Below, piece by piece: positions 18,810 to 27,383 of a DNA stretch of 64,000 nt. Origin of the DNA: Pseudomonas sp. RIT-PI-q (GTDB taxonomy: Bacteria > Pseudomonadota > Gammaproteobacteria > Pseudomonadales > Pseudomonadaceae); contig NZ_LHPC01000039.1 in assembly GCF_001297125.1 (NCBI RefSeq), forward strand, positions 62,001 through 126,000, written 5' to 3'. A model generated the notes under the pieces. That model worked only from the letters and a program-made list of their open reading frames with translations. It had not been told where the DNA came from and ran no database searches. Made by a program: the position numbers and the translations under genes. The first letter of the stretch is position 1, and each line of letters opens with the position of its first letter.

Positions 18810-19289
18810 ATGTTGAACAAACTCATCGTTCTGGCCGCATTGCTGCTGCCTGCCTGCTTAGCCAATGCCCACCAATACAAGGCCGGCGAGCTGCAAATCG
18901 CTCACCCCTGGTCGCAAGAGTTGCCGCCCAATGCGCCGACCGTTGCGGCGTACTTCGTGATTCACAACGAAGGCAAAACCGCCGACCGACTGCTCAGTGT
19001 CGACTCGCCAATTGCTGACGTTGCCCAGCTGCACGAACACATCATGCAAAACGACCTGATGAAAATGCAGCAGGTGCCCAGCGTGGAAATCCCCGCCGGT
19101 GGCGAAGTCACGTTTGCGCCGATGGCCTACCACGTGATGCTGCTAAACCTGAAGGACCGCAGCCTGCTGAGCGACGGCAAGCGCTTCCCGCTGACGATGC
19201 ATTTCGAGAAGGCCGGTGACGTAACGGTCGAAGTGTCGGTGCAGAAGCAGGCGCCGGACGCCATGCAAGCGCACGTGCACACTCAGTAA
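18810..19289 (+). CDS. Periplasmic copper chaperone PCu(A)C
   Basis: A 159-residue periplasmic Cu(I) chaperone of the DUF461 family, which delivers copper to cytochrome oxidase in studied bacteria. A signal peptide ends near residue 20 (LANA-HQYK). The core has HPWSQELPPNAPTVAAYF and the copper ligands in HEHIM-x5-MKM and, further on, MAYHVMLL, matching the H(M)-x10-M-x21-H-x-M pattern approximately. It lies between two DUF2946 genes on the same strand, with short gaps of 48 and 21 bases. Confidence 0.92.
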   Translation: MLNKLIVLAALLLPACLANAHQYKAGELQIAHPWSQELPPNAPTVAAYFVIHNEGKTADRLLSVDSPIADVAQLHEHIMQNDLMKMQQVPSVEIPAGGEVTFAPMAYHVMLLNLKDRSLLSDGKRFPLTMHFEKAGDVTVEVSVQKQAPDAMQAHVHTQ

Positions 19290-19310
19290 TCAGCAGAGCT
19301 GAATACGCCC

Positions 19311-19751
19311 ATGCGCCCGCTTAGCGCCAGGTCATCCACATACCGTCGTCAGCCATCAAGCCTGACGCGCGGCAGCTGGATCAGCCTGTTCGCCATGTTG
19401 ATGATCTTTATCGGCCCGCTGATTTCCCAATCGATGCCGATGGATCAACGCGCCTCGGCGCTGATGCAAGTCTCCATGAGCATGGACATGTCGGCACTGG
19501 AGCACGCCGAACATGGCGCGCAACCCGACGCCGAGCACTGCCCGCCAACAGCTTCACATCATGCGCTCTGGGAAAAATGCGGTTATTGCAGCCTGCTGTT
19601 CAACTGCCCGGCGCTGACCGGTGGTGTGTCGTTCGCTGCCTTCGACACCCCGCCCGCCAACACCTTCACTACCCCATCCCCTCGCCTGGGTCATGCCCGG
19701 CAAACCTTCTTCCCCGGTGCCCGCACCCGCGCCCCGCCGATCATCGCGTAA
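19311..19751 (+). CDS. DUF2946 domain protein (second copy)
   Basis: A 146-residue protein with an N-terminal arginine-rich segment and one hydrophobic helix (about residues 22-40). A Met/His-rich stretch follows (MQVSMSMDMSALEHAEHG), then the DUF2946 cysteine motif WEKCGYCSLLFNCPAL (about 88-103). The methionines and cysteines suggest copper contact, but this is inference. It differs clearly from the first copy at 18363. A PepSY protein follows after 124 bases that contain a lone REP half. Confidence 0.8.
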   Translation: MRPLSARSSTYRRQPSSLTRGSWISLFAMLMIFIGPLISQSMPMDQRASALMQVSMSMDMSALEHAEHGAQPDAEHCPPTASHHALWEKCGYCSLLFNCPALTGGVSFAAFDTPPANTFTTPSPRLGHARQTFFPGARTRAPPIIA

Positions 19752-19790
19752 ACACTGTTTGCCCCTATTAATGTCGCCTGGCACACCGCA

Positions 19791-19815
19791 TTCGCGAGCA
19801 AGCTCGCTCCTACAG
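19791..19815. repeat. Single REP half (AGCAAGCTCGC type)
   Basis: One copy of TTCGCGAGCAAGCTCGCTCC followed by TACA, without an inverted partner. The same core occurs in pairs at 56149-56247. It lies where many relatives have a TonB copper receptor gene. Confidence 0.7.
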
Positions 19816-19875
19816 GGGTGTGCAGCGACCGTGAACCCATAACTAAAAAATCCGAGCAACAGCGGAGCACACGTG

Positions 19876-21255
19876 ATGAAACAGCCCAAAGTGAATTTCT
19901 ACAACCTGGCGTGGCGCTGGCATTTCTATGCCGGTCTGTTCGTTGCGCCATTCATGGTGATGCTGGCCCTGACCGGTGTCATTTACCTGTTCAAACCGCA
20001 ACTCGATCCGTTGATGTACGGCAGCCTGATGAACGTCCCGGCCGGGCATCACAGCCTGCCGGCCGACGACCTGCTGAAACGGGTCAAAGCGGCTTATCCA
20101 CAAGCAACGATCAAGCAGTACCTGCCGCCGGTCAACGCCGAACGCAGCGCTCAATTTGTCGTGCTCAATGCCGGCAATGAACTGAACGTGTTCATCGATC
20201 CGTACCAGGGTGACATCCTCGGCGAGCAAGACGCCAAGAAGAATCTGCAAGCGGTTGCGCGAGCGATTCACGGCGAATTGATGATCGGCACGGTCGGTGA
20301 TCGGCTGGTAGAACTGGCCGCCGGCTGGGGCGTTGTGCTCGTAGTCTCCGGGGTGTTCTTGTGGTGGCCGCGCGGCCAGGCAGCCGGCATCTTGTGGCCA
20401 CGTTTGAGCAGTCGCGGTCGAGTGCTCTGGCGTGACCTGCACGCGGTGACCGGGTTCTGGGGCGCGTCGTTGCTGTTGGTGATGTTGCTCAGCGGCATGA
20501 CCTGGACCGGTTTCTGGGGCAAGCAATACGCGGGCGTCTGGAACGTATTCCCGGATGCGATGTGGAATGACATGCCCAAGTCCGACGTCGAGGCCCGCAG
20601 CCTGAACAGCGCCACTCGCCAGACCGTGCCCTGGGCCATGGAAAACACGCCGATGCCGATGTCCGGCGATCACGCCGAACACATGAACCACGGCGGCGCG
20701 CCAGCCGGCCCTGCGGCACCGACCATCAGCCTGCAAGACGTGCAAAACATCGCCGAGCGAAGCATGGTCGAACCGGGCTACAGCATCACCTTCCCGACCA
20801 CCGCGACCGGCGTGTTCACCATCGCAGTATTCGCTGACGATCCGCGCAACGACGCCACCCTGCATATCGATCAGTACACCGGCGACGTTCTCGCCGACGT
20901 GCGCTACGAGCAGTACGGCACCGTCGCCCGCGCCACGGAAATCGGCGTGATGCTGCACGAGGGCAAGATGTTCGGGTTGTTCAATCAGATCATCGTGCTG
21001 CTGATCTGCCTGATGATTTTGCTCAGCGCCGTCAGCGGTGTGGTGATCTGGTGGAAGCGTCGTCCGCAGGGCAAACTCGGAGTGCCACCGCTGCGCCATG
21101 ACCTGCCGAAATGGAAAACCGCGATGGTGATCATGTTTGGCTTGGCGGTGGCGTTTCCGTTGGTGGGCGCCTCGCTGGTTGTGGTGTGGTTGCTGGATCG
21201 GCTACTGCTGTCGCGTTTCAATCGGCAAACTGAATCGGCCTCAACGTCATTGTGA
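19876..21255 (+). CDS. PepSY-associated membrane protein (PiuB-like)
   Basis: A 459-residue inner-membrane protein with about four helices: near residues 15-35, 155-175, 195-215 and 370-395, with a shorter C-terminal pair. PepSY-like periplasmic loops lie between them (for example TFPTTATGVFTIAVFADDPRN). Family members are often linked to iron or copper uptake receptors and may reduce metals, but the activity is not proven. The ATG at 19876, eight bases after GGAG, was preferred to the GTG one codon upstream. The loop near residue 255 is Met/His-rich (MPMSGDHAEHMNHGG), which fits copper binding. Confidence 0.85.
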   Translation: MKQPKVNFYNLAWRWHFYAGLFVAPFMVMLALTGVIYLFKPQLDPLMYGSLMNVPAGHHSLPADDLLKRVKAAYPQATIKQYLPPVNAERSAQFVVLNAGNELNVFIDPYQGDILGEQDAKKNLQAVARAIHGELMIGTVGDRLVELAAGWGVVLVVSGVFLWWPRGQAAGILWPRLSSRGRVLWRDLHAVTGFWGASLLLVMLLSGMTWTGFWGKQYAGVWNVFPDAMWNDMPKSDVEARSLNSATRQTVPWAMENTPMPMSGDHAEHMNHGGAPAGPAAPTISLQDVQNIAERSMVEPGYSITFPTTATGVFTIAVFADDPRNDATLHIDQYTGDVLADVRYEQYGTVARATEIGVMLHEGKMFGLFNQIIVLLICLMILLSAVSGVVIWWKRRPQGKLGVPPLRHDLPKWKTAMVIMFGLAVAFPLVGASLVVVWLLDRLLLSRFNRQTESASTSL

Positions 21256-21373
21256 GTCTGACGAGATGCGCGGGGCTGAAGGAACGGTAAACCTCCCGCG
21301 CGTCACACTGGCAACTCAGGTTTCCTTCGGGCAAGCCCGGATCGATCACAACAGTTGTGTACGACATGAATCC

Positions 21374-21468
21374 TGTAGGAGCTGCCGAGTGAAACGAGGC
21401 TGCGATCTTTTGATCTTAAAAAATCAAGATCACAAGATCGCAGCCTCGTTTCACTCGGCAGCTCCTAC
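21374..21468. repeat. REP pair, family D
   Basis: Inverted copies of GAGCTGCCGAGTGAAACGAG continue as GCTGCGATCTTTTGATC and its complement. The same family is seen at 34144, 44715 and 53353. It lies in the 452-base gap before urtA, upstream of the sigma-54 promoter. Confidence 0.9.
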
Positions 21469-21625
21469 GGAAAATGCGATCGGGCTCCACCCCCGCGTTG
21501 ATTGCAACCCTTCGCCCCGATGTGGCGCATCCTGACGCACCACCGCCCCAGCCTCGTCCTCTTATGGTGCGCCCTCTAAACCGCGCAACCGCTCTAATAC
21601 GACATTTCCCTGCCTTTTGCCGACC

Positions 21626-21641
21626 AGGCACAGCCCTTGCT
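21626..21641 (+). promoter_or_regulatory. Sigma-54 promoter of the urea uptake operon
   Basis: AGGCACAGCCCTTGCT matches the RpoN consensus TGGCAC-N5-TTGCW in all but the first base, with GG and GC separated by the required 10 bases. It ends 66 bases before the urtA ATG. Half-sites GCACC (21537) and GGTGC (21566) lie upstream but are too far apart for a standard NtrC box. Confidence 0.75.
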
Positions 21642-21707
21642 AAAGACCCTTCAGTAGTCCGCATCTGCCAACCAAGAAAAACTTCTAACGTTCATGGAGA
21701 TCGCACA

Positions 21708-22973
21708 ATGAAGCGTCGCAGCTTGATCAAGGCTTTCACACTCACGGCATCCATTGCCGCGATGGGCATGACCTGGACTGTCCAGGCCGCCGAGACCATC
21801 AAGGTCGGTATTCTGCATTCGTTGTCCGGCACCATGGCGATCTCCGAAACGTCACTCAAAGACATGGCGTTGATGACCATCGACGAGATCAACGCCAAGG
21901 GCGGCGTGAACGGCAAGATGCTCGAACCGGTGGTGGTCGACCCGGCCTCGAACTGGCCGTTGTTCGCCGAGAAAGGTCGTCAGCTGCTGACCCAGGACAA
22001 GGTCGCGGTGGTGTTTGGTTGCTGGACGTCGGTGTCGCGTAAATCGGTCTTGCCGGTGTTCGAAGAACTCAACGGTCTGCTGTTCTACCCGGTGCAATAT
22101 GAAGGCGAAGAGATGTCGCCGAACGTGTTCTACACCGGCGCCGCGCCGAACCAGCAAGCGATTCCGGCGGTGGAATACCTGATGAGCGAAGAAGGCGGCA
22201 GCGCCAAGCGTTACTTCCTGCTCGGCACCGATTACGTCTACCCGCGCACCACCAACAAAATCCTGCGCTCGTTCCTGCACTCCAAAGGTGTGGCCGACAA
22301 GGACATCGAAGAGGTCTACACCCCGTTCGGTCACAGCGACTATCAAACCATCGTCGCCAACATCAAAAAATTCTCGGCCGGTGGCAAGACCGCGGTCATC
22401 TCCACCGTCAACGGCGACTCCAACGTGCCGTTCTATAAAGAGCTGGCCAACCAAGGCCTCAAAGCCACCGACGTGCCGGTCGTGGCGTTCTCGGTGGGCG
22501 AAGAAGAACTGCGCGGCATCGACACCAAACCGTTGGTGGGCAACCTCGCGGCGTGGAACTACTTCGAATCGGTCGAGAACCCGGCGAACAAGAAATTCGT
22601 CGCCGACTGGAAAGCCTACGCCAAGAAACACAACCTGCCGGGCGCCGACAAAGCGGTGACCAACGACCCGATGGAAGCCACTTACGTCGGCATCCACATG
22701 TGGGCGCAAGCGGCAGAAAAAGCCAAGTCCACCGACGTCGACAAAGTCCGCGAAGCCCTCGCCGGCCAGACCTTCGCCGCGCCGTCCGGCTACACCCTGA
22801 CCATGGACAAGACCAACCACCATTTGCACAAGCCAGTGATGATCGGCGAGATCCAGGCCGACGGTCAGTTCAACGTGGTGTGGCAGACCGAAGGACCGAT
22901 CCGCGCCCAGCCGTGGAGCCCTTTCATTCCGGGCAACGACAAGAAGCCGGAATATGCGGTGAAGAGCAACTAA
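21708..22973 (+). CDS. urtA: Urea ABC transporter substrate-binding protein UrtA
   Basis: Periplasmic urea receptor of the UrtABCDE importer. The ATG at 21708, with GGAG upstream, gives 421 residues. It begins with a signal peptide (MKRRSLIK, hydrophobic core, TVQAAET, cleavage near residue 27). The type-1 periplasmic fold follows, with IKVGILHSLSGTMAIS and FGCWTSVSRKSVLPVFEE. The frame stays open well upstream, but those residues do not look coding. Expression under nitrogen limitation is suggested by the sigma-54 promoter at 21626. A REP lies between it and urtB. Confidence 0.95.
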   Translation: MKRRSLIKAFTLTASIAAMGMTWTVQAAETIKVGILHSLSGTMAISETSLKDMALMTIDEINAKGGVNGKMLEPVVVDPASNWPLFAEKGRQLLTQDKVAVVFGCWTSVSRKSVLPVFEELNGLLFYPVQYEGEEMSPNVFYTGAAPNQQAIPAVEYLMSEEGGSAKRYFLLGTDYVYPRTTNKILRSFLHSKGVADKDIEEVYTPFGHSDYQTIVANIKKFSAGGKTAVISTVNGDSNVPFYKELANQGLKATDVPVVAFSVGEEELRGIDTKPLVGNLAAWNYFESVENPANKKFVADWKAYAKKHNLPGADKAVTNDPMEATYVGIHMWAQAAEKAKSTDVDKVREALAGQTFAAPSGYTLTMDKTNHHLHKPVMIGEIQADGQFNVVWQTEGPIRAQPWSPFIPGNDKKPEYAVKSN

Positions 22974-23001
22974 AGCCACCTGTTCGCATTCACACAAAAC
23001 C

Positions 23002-23073
23002 TGTAGGAGCTGGCTTGCCAGCGAAGGCGTACTGACTGACGCCAAAAGCTTCGCTGGCAAGCCAGCTCCTACA
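23002..23073. repeat. REP pair, family B (urtA-urtB)
   Basis: Inverted copies of TGTAGGAGCTGGCTTGCCAG with a short spacer. It may act as a 3' stabiliser lowering urtB relative to urtA, as binding proteins are usually made in excess. The same family is at 49319. Confidence 0.85.
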
Positions 23074-23101
23074 GGGTCCGCGCATGACCAGGACATTTGA
23101 T

Positions 23102-24604
23102 ATGCCCACTGCCCTTTACCGTCTGATTCTCGCCATCGCGCTGTTGCTGCCGATGGCCGCCCATGCCGGCGATGCCGAAGACTTCGTCGCGGCCAATCCC
23201 ATGCAGCAAGCCAAACTTCTGGAAGCCTGGGCCGCGCAGCCCGATCCGGCTCGAATCGAGCTGATCAACGCCCTGCAACAAGGCGAGTTGACCGTCGACG
23301 GCCAGCCGAAAACCCTGCGCCTGAATAACCGCCTGCGAGGCCTGATCGACACCGCGCTGGCCAGCCACCAACTGCTCGCCGCCGACGCCAAAATCCGTCT
23401 GGCCGCCGCGCAGCAATTACAGAAAAGCGCCAAGCCGGCGCAGCTGAAATTCCTCGACCTGCAACTGGCGGGTGAAAAAGATCAAAGCGTTCATGCCGCG
23501 CTGAGCCTGGCGCTGGCCCATTTGCAACTGGTGGACAGCGACCCGGCCGTGCGCCTCGCCGCTGTGCGCCTGCTCGGTGAAACCGGCGCCCCGTTGGCTC
23601 GCACCCGCCTCGAAAGTCTGCTGGAGCCGGGTGTCGAAATCGATGCCGGTGTGCGCACCGCCGCCGAAACCAGCCTCGCGCAGGTCAAGCGCAAACTGCT
23701 GATCGGCGAGATGCTCGGCCAGGCCTTCAGTGGCATGTCCCTCGGCTCGATTCTACTGTTGGCAGCGTTGGGCCTGGCGATCACCTTCGGCCTGCTCGGC
23801 GTGATCAACATGGCCCACGGCGAGATGCTGATGCTCGGCGCGTACTCGACGTACGTGGTGCAGCTGATGTTCCAGCGCTTCGCGCCGCAAGCCATCGAGT
23901 TCTACCCGCTGATTGCGTTACCGGTGGCGTTTTTTGTCACGGCCGCCATCGGTATGGCGCTGGAACGCACGGTGATCCGTCACCTCTACGGCCGCCCGTT
24001 GGAAACCCTGCTCGCCACCTGGGGCATCAGCCTGATGCTGATCCAGTTGGTGCGGCTGGTGTTCGGCGCGCAGAACGTTGAAGTGGCCAACCCGGCGTGG
24101 TTGTCGGGCGGGATTCAAGTGCTGCCCAACCTCGTGCTGCCGTACAACCGCATCGTGATCATCGCCTTCGCCCTGTTTGTGGTGGTGTTGACCTGGCTGC
24201 TGCTGAACAAGACGCGCCTCGGCTTGAATGTGCGCGCCGTCACCCAGAACCGCAACATGGCCGCCTGCTGCGGCGTGCCTACCGGGCGCGTGGACATGCT
24301 CGCCTTCGGCCTCGGCTCGGGCATCGCCGGCCTCGGCGGCGTGGCGCTCAGCCAGATCGGCAACGTCGGCCCGGACCTCGGCCAGAGCTACATCATCGAC
24401 TCGTTCCTGGTGGTGGTGCTCGGTGGTGTCGGGCAGTTGGCCGGTAGCGTGCTGGCGGCGTTCGGGCTCGGCATCGCCAACAAGATTCTCGAACCGCAGA
24501 TCGGTGCGGTGCTCGGCAAGATCCTGATCCTCGCGCTGATCATTCTGTTTATCCAGAAACGTCCGCAAGGCCTCTTCGCACTGAAAGGACGGGTGATCGA
24601 CTGA
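23102..24604 (+). CDS. urtB: Urea ABC transporter permease UrtB
   Basis: Inner-membrane permease of the urea importer, 500 residues. A signal peptide (ALYRLILAIALLLPMAAHAGD) is followed by an extracytoplasmic region of about 190 residues rich in Ala and Leu helices, then a LivH-like permease domain with FGLLGVINMAHGEMLMLGA (about 230-248) and GLGGVALSQIGNVGPDLGQ. The long N-terminal region is usual for UrtB and separates it from LivH. The ATG at 23102 follows AGGA with good spacing; an ATG at 23084 is possible. The stop overlaps urtC as TGATG. Confidence 0.94.
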   Translation: MPTALYRLILAIALLLPMAAHAGDAEDFVAANPMQQAKLLEAWAAQPDPARIELINALQQGELTVDGQPKTLRLNNRLRGLIDTALASHQLLAADAKIRLAAAQQLQKSAKPAQLKFLDLQLAGEKDQSVHAALSLALAHLQLVDSDPAVRLAAVRLLGETGAPLARTRLESLLEPGVEIDAGVRTAAETSLAQVKRKLLIGEMLGQAFSGMSLGSILLLAALGLAITFGLLGVINMAHGEMLMLGAYSTYVVQLMFQRFAPQAIEFYPLIALPVAFFVTAAIGMALERTVIRHLYGRPLETLLATWGISLMLIQLVRLVFGAQNVEVANPAWLSGGIQVLPNLVLPYNRIVIIAFALFVVVLTWLLLNKTRLGLNVRAVTQNRNMAACCGVPTGRVDMLAFGLGSGIAGLGGVALSQIGNVGPDLGQSYIIDSFLVVVLGGVGQLAGSVLAAFGLGIANKILEPQIGAVLGKILILALIILFIQKRPQGLFALKGRVID

Positions 24605-25683
24605 TGAACCAGCCCCTGATGCTCACGGCCACGCAAAAGGCCGGCCCCAAAGTCACGATCGCCGTCGGCGCGGTGATCCTTGTTTTGCTGTTGGCGCTAC
24701 CGTTGATGTCGCTACTGTCGCCCGTCAGCGTTTTCCACGTCTCGGCTTACACACTGACGTTGGTGGGCAAGATTCTTTGCTACGCCATCGTTGCCCTGGC
24801 GCTGGACCTGGTTTGGGGTTACGCCGGTTTGCTGTCTCTCGGCCATGGTCTGTTCTTCGCCCTCGGTGGCTACGCGATGGGCATGTACCTGATGCGCCAG
24901 GCCTCGGGCGATGGCTTGCCGGCGTTCATGACGTTCCTGTCGTGGACTGAATTGCCGTGGTACTGGACCGGCACCAGCAGCTTCCTCTGGTCGATGTGCC
25001 TGGTGGTGCTGGCGCCGGGATTGCTGGCGCTGGTGTTCGGCTTCTTCGCCTTCCGCTCGCGGATCAAGGGCGTGTATTTCTCGATCATGACCCAGGCCCT
25101 GACCTTCGCCGGGATGCTGTTGTTCTTCCGCAACGAAACCGGGTTTGGCGGCAACAACGGCTTCACCAACTTCCGCACCATACTCGGCTTTGGCATCACC
25201 GAACCGGGCACTCGCGCGGTGCTGTTTTTCGCCACGGTGGTGTTGCTGGTGGCGAGCCTGTTCATCGGCTGGCGCCTGGCGCAAAGCAAATTCGGCCGGG
25301 TGCTGACGGCGCTTCGCGATGCGGAAAACCGCCTGATGTTCTGCGGCTACGACCCGCGTGGCTTCAAGCTGTTTGTCTGGGTGCTGAGTGCGGTGTTGTG
25401 CGGTTTGGCCGGTGCGCTGTACGTGCCGCAAGTCGGGATCATCAACCCGAGCGAAATGTCGCCGACCAACTCCATTGAGGCGGCGGTCTGGGTCGCACTG
25501 GGCGGGCGCGGCACGCTGATCGGCCCGTTGCTGGGTGCCGGCGTGGTCAACGGCATGAAGAGCTGGTTCACCGTAGCCTTCCCCGAATATTGGCTGTTCT
25601 TCCTCGGCGCCCTGTTCATCGTCGTAACCTTGTACCTGCCCAAAGGCGTGATCGGTCTGCTGAAGAAAAGGGGCGAACAATGA
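24604..25683 (+). CDS. urtC: Urea ABC transporter permease UrtC
   Basis: Second membrane subunit of the urea importer, 359 residues, LivM-like. About nine hydrophobic helices are visible, with the family segment LDLVWGYAGLLSLGHGLFFALGG split around residues 62-85 and GVYFSIMTQALTFAGML in the middle. It starts within the urtB stop (TGATG) and ends within the urtD start (ATGA), so B, C and D are likely translated together. Confidence 0.94.
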   Translation: MNQPLMLTATQKAGPKVTIAVGAVILVLLLALPLMSLLSPVSVFHVSAYTLTLVGKILCYAIVALALDLVWGYAGLLSLGHGLFFALGGYAMGMYLMRQASGDGLPAFMTFLSWTELPWYWTGTSSFLWSMCLVVLAPGLLALVFGFFAFRSRIKGVYFSIMTQALTFAGMLLFFRNETGFGGNNGFTNFRTILGFGITEPGTRAVLFFATVVLLVASLFIGWRLAQSKFGRVLTALRDAENRLMFCGYDPRGFKLFVWVLSAVLCGLAGALYVPQVGIINPSEMSPTNSIEAAVWVALGGRGTLIGPLLGAGVVNGMKSWFTVAFPEYWLFFLGALFIVVTLYLPKGVIGLLKKRGEQ

Positions 25684-26549
25684 GAATCACACCAACGGCG
25701 GAATTCATGCTCGAACCAGCCTTTTTCCCAGTGGAACCCAACAAGGACGCCGGCACCAGTCGCGATACGATCGGTCTCGGCCAACGCGCCGGCCCAGGCC
25801 TGAACACTCGCCACGGCACGATCCTCACACTTGAAGACATCAGCGTCAGCTTCGACGGTTTCAAGGCGCTGAACAATCTGAACCTGTACATCGGCGTCGG
25901 TGAACTGCGTTGCATCATCGGCCCCAACGGCGCGGGCAAAACCACGCTGATGGACGTGATCACCGGCAAGACTCGCCCCAGTCACGGCAAGGCCTGGTTC
26001 GGCGAAACCCTGGACCTGACGCAGATGAGCGAAGTGCAAATTGCCCAGGCCGGCATTGGCCGCAAGTTTCAGAAGCCGACGGTGTTTGAAGCGTTGAGCG
26101 TGTTTGAAAACCTGGAGCTCGCACAGAAGACCGACAAGTCGGTGTGGGCCAGCCTGCGGGCTCGCCTGACGGGCGAACAACACGATCGCATCGCCGAGGT
26201 GTTGGAGACCATTCGCCTGACCACCTCGGTCAATCGCCCGGCAGGGTTGTTGTCTCACGGGCAAAAGCAGTTTCTGGAAATCGGCATGTTGCTGATGCAA
26301 GACCCGCAACTGCTGCTGCTCGATGAACCGGTGGCGGGCATGACCGACGCCGAAACCGAATTCACCGCCGAGTTGTTCAAAAGCCTGGCCGGTAAGCATT
26401 CGCTGATGGTGGTGGAACACGACATGGGCTTCGTCGGCTCCATCGCCGACCACGTCACCGTGTTGCACCAGGGCAGTGTGTTGGCGGAAGGGTCGCTGGA
26501 ACAGGTGCAGGACAACGAGCGCGTGATCGAGGTTTATCTCGGAAGATGA
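25680..26549 (+). CDS. urtD: Urea ABC transporter ATP-binding protein UrtD
   Basis: ATPase of the urea importer, LivG-like, 289 residues. An N-terminal extension of about 45 residues precedes the ATPase domain. Visible motifs are Walker A GPNGAGKTT (about residue 82), the signature LSHGQKQ, Walker B LLLLDEP and the switch His in VVEHDMGF. The ATG at 25680 overlaps the urtC stop; a second ATG nine codons in is possible. A REP separates it from urtE. Confidence 0.94.
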   Translation: MRITPTAEFMLEPAFFPVEPNKDAGTSRDTIGLGQRAGPGLNTRHGTILTLEDISVSFDGFKALNNLNLYIGVGELRCIIGPNGAGKTTLMDVITGKTRPSHGKAWFGETLDLTQMSEVQIAQAGIGRKFQKPTVFEALSVFENLELAQKTDKSVWASLRARLTGEQHDRIAEVLETIRLTTSVNRPAGLLSHGQKQFLEIGMLLMQDPQLLLLDEPVAGMTDAETEFTAELFKSLAGKHSLMVVEHDMGFVGSIADHVTVLHQGSVLAEGSLEQVQDNERVIEVYLGR

Positions 26550-26559
26550 TTTAGCTCCC

Positions 26560-26632
26560 GTAGGAGCGAGGCTTGCCCGCGAAGCTTTTGGCGGCCTTGA
26601 GGTCCCCTTCGCGGGCAAGCCTCGCTCCTACA
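26560..26632. repeat. REP pair, family A (urtD-urtE)
   Basis: Inverted copies of GTAGGAGCGAGGCTTGCCCG around the loop AAGCTTTTGGCGGCCTTGAG. The loop is nearly identical to that of the element at 28236, only 1.7 kb away, which points to a recent duplication of this copy. Confidence 0.9.
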
Positions 26633-26654
26633 AGGGATTGAGGAGATTTTGAAG

Positions 26655-27353
26655 ATGCTGCACGTTGACAAGCTGCACCAGTACTACGGTGGTAGCCACA
26701 TCCTGCGCGGCCTGACGTTTGAGGTGAAGGTCGGTGAAGTCACTTGCCTGCTCGGGCGCAACGGTGTGGGCAAGACCACCTTGCTCAAATGCCTGATGGG
26801 TTTATTGCCAGCGAAAGAAGGCTCGGTGAACTGGGAAGGCAAACCGATCACCACGTTCAAGCCGCACCAACGGGTGCATGCCGGGATCGCCTACGTGCCC
26901 CAGGGTCGGGAAATCTTCGGTCGGCTGACGGTGGAAGAAAACCTGCTGATGGGCCTCTCACGATTTCCCGGTGCCGAAGCCAAGGAAGTCCCGGCATTCA
27001 TCTACGAGCTGTTCCCGGTGTTGCTGCAAATGAAGCAACGACGCGGCGGAGACTTGTCCGGTGGCCAGCAGCAACAACTGGCCATCGGACGAGCGCTGGC
27101 CAGTCGACCACGCCTGCTGCTTCTCGACGAGCCCACCGAAGGCATCCAGCCGTCGGTGATCAAGGAGATCGGCGCGGTGATCAAGAAGCTCGCGGCCCGT
27201 GGCGACATGGCGATTTTGCTGGTGGAGCAGTTCTACGATTTCGCCGCCGAACTGGCTGATCAATACCTGGTGATGTCCCGGGGTGAGATCGTGCAGCAAG
27301 GGCGCGGCGAAAATATGGAAGCCGAGGGTGTGCGCGGACTGGTTACGATCTAA
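26655..27353 (+). CDS. urtE: Urea ABC transporter ATP-binding protein UrtE
   Basis: Second ATPase of the urea importer, LivF-like, 232 residues. It has Walker A GRNGVGKTT (about residues 35-43), the signature LSGGQQQQLAIGRAL, Walker B LLLLDEP and the UrtE-typical start LHVDKLHQYYGGSHILRGL. The ATG at 26655 lies nine bases after AGGAG and was preferred to a TTG two codons upstream. It is followed after 30 bases by ureD. Confidence 0.95.
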   Translation: MLHVDKLHQYYGGSHILRGLTFEVKVGEVTCLLGRNGVGKTTLLKCLMGLLPAKEGSVNWEGKPITTFKPHQRVHAGIAYVPQGREIFGRLTVEENLLMGLSRFPGAEAKEVPAFIYELFPVLLQMKQRRGGDLSGGQQQQLAIGRALASRPRLLLLDEPTEGIQPSVIKEIGAVIKKLAARGDMAILLVEQFYDFAAELADQYLVMSRGEIVQQGRGENMEAEGVRGLVTI

Positions 27354-27383
27354 TCTGCAGCGTCCTGACGATAATTAGAAACC

